Below are positions 35,203-44,522 of a stretch of 64,000 bases of DNA, piece after piece. Position 1 is the stretch's first letter. The number at the start of each line of letters is the position of its first letter. This DNA comes from BOKV01 sp041397525. GTDB lineage: Bacteria; Pseudomonadota; Alphaproteobacteria; Rhizobiales; Rhizobiaceae. Location of the stretch: positions 186,001 through 250,000 of the forward strand of contig JAWKWL010000004.1 of NCBI GenBank assembly GCA_041397525.1. Reading direction: 5' to 3'. The position numbers were made by a program, and so were the translations under genes. Under the pieces are notes generated by a model. The model saw nothing but the letters and a program-made list of their open reading frames with translations. It was not told where the DNA came from and did not search any database.

Positions 35203-36198
35203 ATGGTTTCGAATTCAGGCAAATCGGAGAGTGGCCCTGTGAAGGCTGCGAAAAACGGAGCAACAGCAGCAGAGCCAGTTGGAACGCTGCCCGACAGCAA
35301 GAAACGACAATCTGAAAAAGCGGCTCAGCGGCTGGCGTTCGAACAATCCGTATATCCCTACAAGACACCAATGCGTCGCCCGGCCTATGAGCAGCACAAA
35401 GCACAACTACAGGTCGAATTGCTGAAGGTGCAGCGCTGGGTCGAGGATACAGGTCAGCGCATTGTCATCCTGTTTGAAGGACGCGATGCAGCTGGCAAGG
35501 GCGGCACCATCAAACGCTATATGGAACATCTCAATCCACGGACTGCGCGTGTGGTGGCATTGGCAAAACCAACCGAACGGGAAAAATCGCAATGGTATTT
35601 CCAGCGTTATATCGAGCATCTGCCGTCAGCCGGTGAAATCGTGATGTTTGACCGGTCGTGGTATAACCGGGCCGGCGTAGAGCGCGTCATGGGTTTTTGC
35701 AGCCCGAACGAATATCTGGAATTCATGCGCGAAACACCCGAACTCGAACGCATGTTCGCTCGCTCCGGCATCCTGCTTTTCAAATACTGGTTTTCAGTGA
35801 CACGCGAAGAACAAAGACGGAGATTTGCGCAGCGGCAGAATGATCCACTCAAGCAGTGGAAACTGTCGCCCATCGATCTTGCCTCGCTCGACAAGTGGGA
35901 TGACTACACCGAAGCGAAGGAAGCCATGTTCTTTTATACCGACACGGCAGATGCGCCGTGGACGGTTGTCAAGTCGGACGACAAGAAACGGGCCCGACTG
36001 AACTGCATGCTGCATTTCCTCGATTCCCTGCCCTATCCGGGCAAGGATCTGTCAATCGCCAGGAAACCTGATCCGCTGATCGTGGGCGATGCCAGCCATG
36101 TGATCGGAACGGACGCGCATATTCTGGGCAAGACATTGCACCCGGAATTGCGCAAGGGGCCAAGCGGCGAAGCGGAACCAGATGCTCCCGCATCATGA
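35203..36198 (+). CDS. ppk2: Polyphosphate kinase 2
   Basis: The 331-residue PPK2 family enzyme phosphorylates NDP or NMP with polyphosphate. The start at MVSNSGKSESG has GGAGGGAAT upstream. Walker A is FEGRDAAGKGGTIKRYMEH, followed by GEIVMFDRSWYNRAGVERVMG (Walker B). The lid region is REEQRRRFAQRQNDPLKQWK. Length and the single PPK2 domain fit class I enzymes that make GTP or ATP. The N-terminal 45 residues are disordered and basic. Confidence 0.93.
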   Translation: MVSNSGKSESGPVKAAKNGATAAEPVGTLPDSKKRQSEKAAQRLAFEQSVYPYKTPMRRPAYEQHKAQLQVELLKVQRWVEDTGQRIVILFEGRDAAGKGGTIKRYMEHLNPRTARVVALAKPTEREKSQWYFQRYIEHLPSAGEIVMFDRSWYNRAGVERVMGFCSPNEYLEFMRETPELERMFARSGILLFKYWFSVTREEQRRRFAQRQNDPLKQWKLSPIDLASLDKWDDYTEAKEAMFFYTDTADAPWTVVKSDDKKRARLNCMLHFLDSLPYPGKDLSIARKPDPLIVGDASHVIGTDAHILGKTLHPELRKGPSGEAEPDAPAS

Positions 36199-36213
36199 TT
36201 TCTTGGCGTGATA

Positions 36214-37407
36214 TCAGAACCGGAACACGGCCGAACCGTTGAGCGTGTAAACAAAGTCGTTGCCGAAACTGGCGGTGTAGCCGACCGGATTGGGAATGCC
36301 GCCGGGCAAGGTCAGGGTGGAAAGAGATCCGCTGGTCATGACGCCGGCGGTCCCGCCCAGTTTCAGTTCGACGCCCCTGGCCGGGGTCAGCACGGCAGTC
36401 AGCCCTGCAATCCAGGTATCAGTCTGCGAGGTAAAACCCTGTGTTGCGCCCTGGTCCCAGGTCACGCTGCCAGCCAGCGAGAACTTGTCGGTAAACTGGT
36501 GTGCAGCCCCGAGCGTGATTGTCCATGTATCCTTGAACAGCAGGGTCAGGCCACTGACGGCGAATGGTTGAGTGCAGGCAAACGGCAATGCGGTTGGACA
36601 AAGCGGCATGTTGTCGGCGACGCTCCAGTCAGTCCATTTAACAGCGCCAAAGGCAAGCCAACCCGGTGCCACGCCGGACTGGAACTTCGCCTCGATGGAT
36701 TGCGGCATGGTGATCTTGCCGGCGACAGGCCCGGCGAAAGGGACGGCAAGGTTGTTCACCGTGCCCCGCATGTCGTAATCGACTGCGGAATTCCAGATCA
36801 GGCTGGCGCGAAGCGCATATTCGGGTATCTCGTATGCGAGACCCAGGCGCCAGGCATTGGAGGAATCCTCGACGCGGGTTGTCGCGGCAATGCCTGGTCC
36901 CACCGCATAGAACTGGTCAAGTTCATAGCGGATCTTCTGCCATGAATATCCGCCCACAAGGCTCAGCATTCCCTTTTCCAGCGCCATCGATACGGCACAA
37001 GTCAGGCCGTAATCCTCGGATGAAAAGTGCTGTTCGGTTGCCGAACCGGAATAGGTCCAGTTCTTGCCGTATTCCGCATGACCGCCCCATGGTTCGCGGT
37101 AGCTGCCCATGCAGCGCAGGTTTTCACCGATTTTCAGCGTGGCACTTACACGGCCGATGCTGAATGGCGAGGCCTCGGACACGTCGACGCTGGGGCCGAA
37201 TACGCCAGTGATGTTTTTCAGCGTCCGGTCGGGATGAATGTAGCGAACGGCGGATTCCACCGAAACTGCATCTTGCTGGAACAGGAAATCCCAGTCTCGC
37301 TCACCGGTGTCATACCCTCCGGCAAATGCCGAAAGGGGACTGCAAGCCACCAGAAACCCTGCCAGCGATACTGCCCGGATGATGCCAACTCCGTGAATGC
37401 CTGCCAT
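36214..37407 (-). CDS. FadL/OmpP1-family outer membrane transporter
   Basis: About 397 residues. The chosen ATG gives a signal peptide (MAGIHGVGIIRAVSLAGFLV and on to the SAFA cleavage site). The rest shows alternating beta strands and ends in Phe (LNGSAVFRF), as outer-membrane barrels do. The inner pattern (PFSIGRVSATLKI, ALRASLIWNSAVDYDMRG, MPQSIEAKFQSGVAPGWLAF, WTITLGAAHQF) matches long-chain fatty-acid porins of the FadL/TodX group. An upstream in-frame ATG at 37434 is possible. It converges with ppk2 and could supply fatty acids to beta-oxidation enzymes, but the ligand is not proven. Confidence 0.8.
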   Translation of the reverse strand: MAGIHGVGIIRAVSLAGFLVACSPLSAFAGGYDTGERDWDFLFQQDAVSVESAVRYIHPDRTLKNITGVFGPSVDVSEASPFSIGRVSATLKIGENLRCMGSYREPWGGHAEYGKNWTYSGSATEQHFSSEDYGLTCAVSMALEKGMLSLVGGYSWQKIRYELDQFYAVGPGIAATTRVEDSSNAWRLGLAYEIPEYALRASLIWNSAVDYDMRGTVNNLAVPFAGPVAGKITMPQSIEAKFQSGVAPGWLAFGAVKWTDWSVADNMPLCPTALPFACTQPFAVSGLTLLFKDTWTITLGAAHQFTDKFSLAGSVTWDQGATQGFTSQTDTWIAGLTAVLTPARGVELKLGGTAGVMTSGSLSTLTLPGGIPNPVGYTASFGNDFVYTLNGSAVFRF

Positions 37408-37597
37408 TGGCCAACGCCCCCTGCCCTGGAGCATGTCCTGCCCCTGAAAACCAACCGGACAGAACAGCAAAACCACTATCGCAGTGTTTCCCCAACCGCG
37501 AAGGATCGATGTTTGCGCATATACAGCCGCAGGTCAATCATACCGTTCGACTTCTGACAGTTCGACATACCCCGACATTTGGCAGGACGGGCAGGTC

Positions 37598-40462
37598 TTA
37601 TTGAAGGCGGCTCGCTGCAGTGCGGGTACGATCAAGCTGTGCCTGGTAGGTGGCGAGCTTCTCACGCTCCTCTGCAACAACCTCCTCCGGCGCATTGGCG
37701 ACGAACTTCGCATTGCCAAGCTTTCCGTCGAGACGCTTGATCTCGCCCTCAAGCCGCTTGACCTCCTTGGAAAGTCGGGCATGTTCGGCGGCAAAGTCAA
37801 TCACGCCTTCGAGAGGCAGACAGGCCGTGGCTTCGCCAATCACGATCTGTGCGGAAGCCTTCGGCGCGCTTGTTGCCAGTTCAACCGGATCAACGCGGGC
37901 AAGGCGTTCAATGGCGGGCGCGTGCAAGGCAAGCCGCTGCCGTGTTTCCTCATTGGCATCCACGACCATCAAGGGCAGGATGTCGCCCGGCTTGATGTTC
38001 ATTTCGGCGCGAACGGAGCGGATTTCCGTCACCAGATTGATGAGCCAGTTGATTTCGGCTGCGGCGTCCTCGTTTCGATAATCACCGACCGGCCATGCGG
38101 TGTGGCACAGCAATGCCGGGCGGGTTTCGCCCTCGCCTGCGGTATGTTCCCACAATTCTTCGGTGATGAATGGCATGAACGGATGCAGCAGCTTGCAGAT
38201 TTCTTCCAGCACGAAGGCAGCACAGGCTTGTGACTCGGCCTTTGCCGCTTCGTCATTTCCGGAAAAGACCGGCTTGAGCAGTTCCAGATACCAGTCGCAA
38301 TAGGTGTTCCAGACAAACCGGTAGGCCGTTGCCGCCGCATCGTTGAAGCGGAAACGCTCGATAGCCACAGTCACATCCGAAACGGTGCGCGAAAGCTCTG
38401 TGAGCACCCATTGGCTGATCCTGAGATGGACTTTTGCCGGGTTAAACCCACCGTCACGCCTGACGCCATTCATTTCCGCGAAGCGCGCTGCGTTCCACAA
38501 TTTGGTTCCGAAATTGCGATAGCCGGCGATGCGGGCAGGATCGAGCTTCACGTCCCTGCCCTGCGCTGCCATGATTGCAAGTGTAAAGCGCAAGGCATCC
38601 GCGCCATATTCACCGATCAGTTCCAGCGGATCGATGACATTGCCCTTGGACTTGGACATCTTGGCACCGTTCTTGTCCCGAACCAGTGCATGCACATAGA
38701 CGGTGTGGAATGGCTCGATAGCCTCGCCATTTTCATCCTTCATGAAATGCAGGCCCATCATCATCATCCGGGCGACCCAGAAGAAGATGATGTCGAATCC
38801 GGTAACAAGGACATCGGTCTGGTAATAACGGTCGAGTTCCGGCGTCCTTTCCGGCCATCCAAGTGTCGAGAACGGCCACAGAGCCGATGAAAACCAGGTG
38901 TCGAGCACGTCGGAATCGCGCGTCAGGATTTCGCCCGGCTTGAAATCCTCGAGCTTTTCCTGGACCCAGGCTTTCCACGGGCCTTCCAGCGCAAGATAGT
39001 GCTGGATAGCCTCGTCGAGCGCTTCCTGCTCGGTCTTTTCCACAAAAACCGTGCCGTCGGGGCCATACCAGGCCGGGATCTGGTGTCCCCACCACAATTG
39101 CCGCGAAATACACCACGGCTGAATGTTTTCCATCCAGTTGTAATAGGTGTTTTCCCAGGTCTTGGGGACGAAACTCGTACGCCCTTCGCGCACCGCGGCA
39201 ATTGCAGGTTTGGCAAGGGTCGCAGCATCAACATACCACTGGTCAGTCAGATAGGGTTCGATAGGAACGCCGCCACGGTCGCCATGCGGCACCTGGTGGG
39301 TATGCGGCTCGATCCGGTCGAGAAGGCCAAGCGCATCCATCATTTCAACAACACGCTTGCGCGCCTCGAACCGGTCCAGCCCGTCAAGGGTTTCGATGGT
39401 CTCGATCAACTTTCCTTCCTGCTTCAACCCGTTCAGGAAGTCATCATTGCCGCGCAGTGTTATGGCGGCACGCTCGGTCAGGATGTTGATCCGCTCGAGA
39501 TGACAGCGCTTGCCGACCTCGAAATCGTTGAAGTCATGTGCAGGCGTCATCTTCACAGCGCCCGTGCCTGCCTCCGGATCGGGATATTCATCGGCGACAA
39601 CGGGAATGCGGCGACCTACCAGCGGCAGAACCACATTCTTGCCGATGATCGACTGGTAGCGCGGATCGTCAGGATGAACGGCAACGCCGCTGTCACCCAG
39701 CATGGTCTCCGGCCGTGTCGTGGCAACCACCAGATAGTCGCGTGTTTCGTAACCGGCCGGTTCGCCGTCGGACGGCTTCCAGGCGATGTGATTGCCTTCT
39801 TCGTCAAGATTGTAGGGATGCTCGTAAGTGACACCGTCCTCGAGCGGATAGCGGAAGTGCCACAGATTGCCCTTGATCTCGACCTGTTCGACTTCGAGGT
39901 CGGAAATCGCCGTCAGCAGCTTCGGGTCCCAGTTGACGAGTCGCTTGTCCTTGTAGATCAGGCCCTCCTTGTAGAGCCGGACAAATACCTCAAGGACAGC
40001 TTCACTCAAGCCTTCATCCATGGTGAAGCGTTCACGCGACCAGTCGCAGGACGCCCCAAGACGCTTCAACTGGTTGAAGATGGTCCCGCCCGACTCTTCT
40101 TTCCATTCCCAGATGCGCTCGACAAATTTCTCACGCCCCATGGCATGGCGATCAGGTTGCTGGCGTTCTGCCAGCTGGCGCTCGACGACCATCTGTGTGG
40201 CAATGCCCGCATGGTCCATTCCCGGTTGCCACAATACATCCTTGCCGCGCATCCGCTCAAAGCGGACGAGTATGTCCTGCAGTGTGTTGTTGAGCGCATG
40301 GCCCATATGCAGCGAACCGGTGACATTTGGAGGCGGAATGACAATACAAAACGAATCTTCGCCGGGTCTTGATGCCGCACCCGCCCGGAAGGCATCCGCT
40401 TCGTCCCATCTTGCCGCAATCCGGGGTTCGATTGCGGCTGCGTCGTAAGTCTTTTCCAGCAT
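37598..40462 (-). CDS. valS: Valyl-tRNA synthetase
   Basis: The 954-residue class I synthetase starts at MLEKTYDAAAIEPRIAARWD, with GGGAAA upstream. The HIGH motif is the HMGH in PPNVTGSLHMGHALNN, the KMSKS motif lies in GAKMSKSKGNVIDPLE, the editing domain shows RPETMLGDSGVAVHP, and the C-terminal coiled coil (HARLSKEVKRLEGEIKRL) is the ValS tRNA-binding arm. The PopZ-like gene lies about 950 bases upstream, with a GATase gene between them on the other strand. Confidence 0.97.
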   Translation of the reverse strand: MLEKTYDAAAIEPRIAARWDEADAFRAGAASRPGEDSFCIVIPPPNVTGSLHMGHALNNTLQDILVRFERMRGKDVLWQPGMDHAGIATQMVVERQLAERQQPDRHAMGREKFVERIWEWKEESGGTIFNQLKRLGASCDWSRERFTMDEGLSEAVLEVFVRLYKEGLIYKDKRLVNWDPKLLTAISDLEVEQVEIKGNLWHFRYPLEDGVTYEHPYNLDEEGNHIAWKPSDGEPAGYETRDYLVVATTRPETMLGDSGVAVHPDDPRYQSIIGKNVVLPLVGRRIPVVADEYPDPEAGTGAVKMTPAHDFNDFEVGKRCHLERINILTERAAITLRGNDDFLNGLKQEGKLIETIETLDGLDRFEARKRVVEMMDALGLLDRIEPHTHQVPHGDRGGVPIEPYLTDQWYVDAATLAKPAIAAVREGRTSFVPKTWENTYYNWMENIQPWCISRQLWWGHQIPAWYGPDGTVFVEKTEQEALDEAIQHYLALEGPWKAWVQEKLEDFKPGEILTRDSDVLDTWFSSALWPFSTLGWPERTPELDRYYQTDVLVTGFDIIFFWVARMMMMGLHFMKDENGEAIEPFHTVYVHALVRDKNGAKMSKSKGNVIDPLELIGEYGADALRFTLAIMAAQGRDVKLDPARIAGYRNFGTKLWNAARFAEMNGVRRDGGFNPAKVHLRISQWVLTELSRTVSDVTVAIERFRFNDAAATAYRFVWNTYCDWYLELLKPVFSGNDEAAKAESQACAAFVLEEICKLLHPFMPFITEELWEHTAGEGETRPALLCHTAWPVGDYRNEDAAAEINWLINLVTEIRSVRAEMNIKPGDILPLMVVDANEETRQRLALHAPAIERLARVDPVELATSAPKASAQIVIGEATACLPLEGVIDFAAEHARLSKEVKRLEGEIKRLDGKLGNAKFVANAPEEVVAEEREKLATYQAQLDRTRTAASRLQ

Positions 40463-40640
40463 GATTTTCCCGAAGGTCTGGTGACCCAAGCCATTGCGGC
40501 GGTCACAAACAGTGTTCATCCGTGTAAAGCGAATGGGCAGCGCAGTGTCAACAACCACGCAGTCGCACGGTAAAGGCTATTGCAGCGCGAACGGGTTGAA
40601 TCTAGCCTGAACGTACCAAGATGCCGAGGGGAGTTTTTGG

Positions 40641-41408
40641 ATGCGCCTTTTGATTGTTGACGGCAATTCGGCCGAAATTCTGGCGGCAAACGAGCGCAGC
40701 GGCCGCAAGCCGGCGTGGAAATCCTTTGCGGAATCCCTGCTGCTCCACGAAGCTGGCGCCGATATCAGTATCGGCTACCCCTATGACAAAGCGCGCGAGA
40801 CAGCGGCAATTGATCCCGACAATTTCGACGGGATCGCGCTTACAGGGTCTGCGGTCGCATGGGGAGCGGAATCGCCAGAGGCAAGAGCCTATCTCGATTA
40901 TATCGAACCGCTTGTCGCAAGTGGCAAGCCGGTGCTTGGCTCGTGCTGGGGCATGCAGACGGTCAGCGTGCTGCTTGGCGGCATGTGCGGCCCCAATCCC
41001 AATGGCAGCGAAATCGGACTGTCGCGCCATATCCGACTGACACACGAAGGTCGCCAGCACCCGCTGTTTGCTGGAATGGCGGAACAATTTGCGTCTCCGA
41101 CCTGGCATCGCGACATTGTCTTGCGCAAACCTGACGGGGCCGTATTGCTGGCAGAAAGCGAAATCACCCCGATCCAGTCAATCGCCTTTTGCGGCAATGG
41201 CGTGGATTACATGGGCTACCAGTTCCACCCCGAATGCGACCTCGAGGATTTCAAGGCGGGCTTCAAGGCGAGGACTCCCTTGCCCGGGACAATCAGCGAA
41301 ACCATTGATTTTCCGGATGATCCGCCATCAGAAGTTGCCAATCCGGGAGAACGAACCCGGACAATCGGCAACTGGCTTGCCCATGTCCGGGGGCGGATGG
41401 CCGCCTGA
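40641..41408 (+). CDS. Class I glutamine amidotransferase-like protein
   Basis: The 255-residue GATase1-fold protein has its nucleophile Cys at residue 102 (LGSCWGMQ) and the rest of the triad at His196 and Glu198 (YQFHPE). GAGGGGAG precedes the ATG. It resembles GMP synthase-like stand-alone amidotransferases that remove or transfer ammonia from glutamine-like substrates; gamma-glutamyl hydrolase activity is also possible. It converges with the PopZ-like gene, leaving three bases. Confidence 0.85.
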   Translation: MRLLIVDGNSAEILAANERSGRKPAWKSFAESLLLHEAGADISIGYPYDKARETAAIDPDNFDGIALTGSAVAWGAESPEARAYLDYIEPLVASGKPVLGSCWGMQTVSVLLGGMCGPNPNGSEIGLSRHIRLTHEGRQHPLFAGMAEQFASPTWHRDIVLRKPDGAVLLAESEITPIQSIAFCGNGVDYMGYQFHPECDLEDFKAGFKARTPLPGTISETIDFPDDPPSEVANPGERTRTIGNWLAHVRGRMAA

Positions 41409-41411
41409 TCC

Positions 41412-42512
41412 TCATTCAGCAGCATCGACCTTCGACGATCCGGCCACAAGGCGGGTGATCTCCTCGCGAACGATTGTCTCGACCATTGCAGGCAGGTTGT
41501 CGTCCAGCCATTCACGCAGCATCGGGCGCAGAATTGCTTCGACCTGGGCAGCGGTGTTGTCCGCCATGTTCTTCTTCAAGCGGTCAATCGAGCCGCTGAC
41601 TGCCTTTTCCACCGAAGGCGAAACAAGCGCGCTACGGAAGGCATCCACTTCCGCGTCCTTCGCAGGAGCAGGTCTTGCCGGTGAAGCAGCAGCACCCGCA
41701 GCAGGTTGTTGCTGCTCCCGACCGGTTTTCGATTCGGCCTGAACCGGGCTTGCTGCAGGTGTCGAGACCGGCGGGCTTGGTGGTGCAGGAATGTTGCGGT
41801 TATCCACAATCGCTGCCGGAGCAGCAGGCTTTGCCGCCGGCGTGACAGCAGCAGGCGCTTGCCCGGAGCGGGCAATGCTTGCGGCAAGATCCGAGAGGCT
41901 CTTCTGCTGTGGGGCTGGCTGCGGGGTTGCCTGCGCTTGCACCGGCATCGACGCATGATCGGGTTTCGGTGCCGGAGCCGATGTAGCGGCCGGGGTCGCC
42001 GCCGGTGTCGCTGCTGGTGTCGATGCTGGCTTCGTTGTCGAGGTCGGGGCCGCTGCGGGAGTTTCGGAAACGGCAGGAGCCTTGCGGTCTGCCTCTGGAG
42101 CTTTCAGCGCCGCAATGGTCGCATTGGTATCACGAACGTTGCGCGCGATCTCCGACAGGCTTGGTACGCGCCTGGCAGCAGTTTGCTCCGCAGGGACTGG
42201 CGCTGCCTGCAGGGCGGCTGGCGGGGTCGGCCGCGATGCAGTTGCCATCTGGCGGGCGAGATTGGCCAGTGTTTGTGGCTGTGCCCCAACAGGTTCGCGC
42301 CTTGTCTGCACATCAGCTGATTGGGCCGACTGGCTGGTCGCGGAAGCGGATTGAGGAAACTGATCAGCCTCGCGCCTCAATGGTTGGGCAGACGGTTGGG
42401 CAGACGCCTCATTCGAATCCTGGGTTACAATGCGCCTGATGGAAGAAAGTATTTCTTCCATGCTCGGCTCTGATGCCTGATCCAAGACCGTGTCCTTGGC
42501 CGCTTCTCCCAT
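41412..42512 (-). CDS. popZ: PopZ-like polar organizing protein, DUF2497
   Basis: The 366-residue protein has the PopZ layout. A short N-terminal helix (SMEEILSSIRRIVTQD, residues 17-32) recruits partners. A long Pro/Ala/Gln-rich disordered middle (about 35-285) includes TPAA repeats near 165-178. A C-terminal helical oligomerisation region contains VEKAVSGSIDRLKKNMADN and LREWLDDNLPAMVETIVREE. PopZ forms a pole-anchoring matrix that captures chromosome centromeres. Location near valS is typical of Hyphomicrobiales. The middle evolves quickly, so family membership rests on the two ends. Confidence 0.88.
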   Translation of the reverse strand: MGEAAKDTVLDQASEPSMEEILSSIRRIVTQDSNEASAQPSAQPLRREADQFPQSASATSQSAQSADVQTRREPVGAQPQTLANLARQMATASRPTPPAALQAAPVPAEQTAARRVPSLSEIARNVRDTNATIAALKAPEADRKAPAVSETPAAAPTSTTKPASTPAATPAATPAATSAPAPKPDHASMPVQAQATPQPAPQQKSLSDLAASIARSGQAPAAVTPAAKPAAPAAIVDNRNIPAPPSPPVSTPAASPVQAESKTGREQQQPAAGAAASPARPAPAKDAEVDAFRSALVSPSVEKAVSGSIDRLKKNMADNTAAQVEAILRPMLREWLDDNLPAMVETIVREEITRLVAGSSKVDAAE

Positions 42513-42624
42513 GATGGTCCCCCGATTTGGAATAAGCGCGGATAGCGCGTTTCCTGCCGCTTCGAATCAACCAAATGATAAGCCATGATCGGATGAAAGA
42601 TAACCCTCAAGCCATCGAGATGGA

Positions 42625-43425
42625 TCAGCGCGGGTTTTCTGCCTGTTCAGGAGCAATAACGGCCTTGTAGAGATGCCAGGTTGCGTGACCAAGTACGGGT
42701 AAAACGACAAGCAGCCCAAGGAAGAACGGCACCATGGCAGCAATCGCTGCGACCGTCACGATTGCCGCGAAAACCAGCATTGGCAGCGGGTTTTGAATAA
42801 CAGTCTTGAAACTCGTGATGACAGCGGTGACGAAATCATATTCGCGTTCCAGCAGCAACGGAATGGCAATTACCGTGGACGCATACAAGACGGTTGCAAG
42901 CACACCACCGAAAATGGTGCCGACGACCAGGAACGAGATACCTTCGGTGGTTGAGGTGGCAATGTTCAAAAATGCCTCAATAGAAGACATTGAGCGAAAG
43001 CCCAGGAAAATCGCAGTCAGCAGCCGTATCTGGTAGAGCCAGATCCAGAACACGAACAGCACGACAAATGCCATCCACGACAGTTCCCGTTCGCGCTGAC
43101 GGAAGATGACACCGAGAATGCCTTTCCAATTGAGGGATTCGCCTTCGGAGAGCCGCCTGCTTACTTCGTACAGCCCGACAGCAATGAACGGGCCGATCAA
43201 CGGGAAGCCGATGGCGATCGGAAGGATGAGCCAGGGCATGTTCAACCTGTACAGGAACAGCAGCATTGCGATACCGCCGAGGGTATACACCCCGCCAAAG
43301 AACAGCCCGTAAAGTGGCGCGCGGAAGAAATCCGAGAAACCTTTGGCGATTGCCGAGAAAACGACGGTCGGCCCGATCGACCGGATGACTGGCTGCGGCT
43401 TCGCCACGACGGCTGGCGTATTCAT
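42625..43425 (-). CDS. DUF2189 family inner-membrane protein
   Basis: The 266-residue integral membrane protein has about six hydrophobic helices, at roughly 41-60, 65-84, 117-140, 165-190, 218-236 and 237-255. The DUF2189 pattern includes FRAPLYGLFFGGVYTLGG and FPLIGPFIAVGLYEVSRRL. GGGGAGG lies just before the ATG. The function of the family is unknown, though it was annotated as cytochrome c oxidase-related in some genomes. It stands apart from the neighbours by more than 100 bases on each side. Confidence 0.87.
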   Translation of the reverse strand: MNTPAVVAKPQPVIRSIGPTVVFSAIAKGFSDFFRAPLYGLFFGGVYTLGGIAMLLFLYRLNMPWLILPIAIGFPLIGPFIAVGLYEVSRRLSEGESLNWKGILGVIFRQRERELSWMAFVVLFVFWIWLYQIRLLTAIFLGFRSMSSIEAFLNIATSTTEGISFLVVGTIFGGVLATVLYASTVIAIPLLLEREYDFVTAVITSFKTVIQNPLPMLVFAAIVTVAAIAAMVPFFLGLLVVLPVLGHATWHLYKAVIAPEQAENPR

Positions 43426-43601
43426 GTTTTCCTCCCCTCAAGCGCTACCCGTTTCGTGCGAAACGGCACAGAGCTCCAAACACACTTCTCCAATCCGGAC
43501 CTTTGCCGCATTCGGTGAGAGGGAAAATGATCCAGATCAAATGAAAGAGCCGGGCAACGAGATTGCCCGGCGGAGTGTTTTGCCTGCCTGTGAAAAGCTG
43601 G

Positions 43602-44351
43602 TCATTCGATGGGAGGAAGCTTTCCGGCAGGCCGTGGAGCAACAGTTGCCGTTGTCAGGGCGTCAGGCTGGCGCGGTTCCGGCGCTGGCTTTCGCGCAAG
43701 GACCTGATCGACTTTCGCCAGCGTCTGCGAGTTTTCTTCACTGGAATAAGCCTGAAGCGTTGTGCGCTGGCGCTGGCTGTCGGCGAGCCAGATCGCGGAA
43801 ATCATCGAGTCATGCACACGCCTCGAATTGTCCATGGTGATGTGGATGTTGCCCCACACATATTCATTGCGGATGATGCCCTTGTGCCCGGCTGTTACCG
43901 GAAGCAGGCCGTAGACAGGAAAGGCGTGGTAGAAATTCTCGGCGAGTTCAACATTGGATGGCGTTGCACCGACGGGACCCGGAATATCAATCAACCCCAT
44001 ATAGGCAACACGAATGCCGGTACCCTTGAGCCTGTTTGCGAGCGTAATAGCGGTCAGCGCCCCCATCGAATGCCCCATGATGGCGACGGCATCCGGCTTC
44101 CGGTTCATGATGTCGCGCCAAGCCCATTCGAGCGCCTGCCAGCGATAGACCTCTGCATGAATTCCCGAGGCATTGAGCTTGTCACCAAGCGTATCCAAGC
44201 CTTCCGAAAATGTCAGCGGCTTTGCGATGAAGGAAAAATCGCCAGCCCCGCGGAAGATATAGGCCTCCACAGCTTTTGCCGGTGATACAATTCCAAACGA
44301 GAACGACAACACAGCGCAATGCACTACGAATGCGAGAGCAACCCGATACAC
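43602..44351 (-). CDS. Secreted alpha/beta-hydrolase, lipase-like
   Basis: A protein of about 249 residues starting at GTG 44351, which has AGGAGG five bases upstream. A signal peptide follows (VALAFVVHCAVLSFSFG and on to AKA). The nucleophile elbow GHSMG lies in AIMGHSMGALTAITLA. The regions supplying Asp and His are probably MGLIDIPG and RRVHDSM. The C-terminal tail of about 40 residues is Pro- and Arg-rich. The substrate is unknown. An upstream ATG at 44405 would bury the signal peptide and is less likely. Confidence 0.75.
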   Translation of the reverse strand: MYRVALAFVVHCAVLSFSFGIVSPAKAVEAYIFRGAGDFSFIAKPLTFSEGLDTLGDKLNASGIHAEVYRWQALEWAWRDIMNRKPDAVAIMGHSMGALTAITLANRLKGTGIRVAYMGLIDIPGPVGATPSNVELAENFYHAFPVYGLLPVTAGHKGIIRNEYVWGNIHITMDNSRRVHDSMISAIWLADSQRQRTTLQAYSSEENSQTLAKVDQVLARKPAPEPRQPDALTTATVAPRPAGKLPPIE

Positions 44352-44522
44352 ATGACCCTCCTGTTCCGGCAGAACGCGCGGCTGGAAACTCGTGACGTGC
44401 CGCATCGCCGAAAGACAGAAATCAGTATGGTTGCTTACAGATTAAGGAAAGGTTGAAAAATTGAGGCAGTTTCGGGGCAGGAGTTTCGAAGCCCCTGCCC
44501 CGGCATGCATCAGTTCCGTGCG

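Noticed and set aside
38999..40372. 457-residue plus-strand frame inside valS
   Set aside because: It is antisense to a confidently identified gene and has no motif. Long antisense frames are expected in GC-rich DNA.
41985..42035. Tandem repeats in the popZ gene as a separate element
   Set aside because: The 12-base units encode the TPAA repeats of the disordered middle region and are part of the gene. They are not an independent repeat array.
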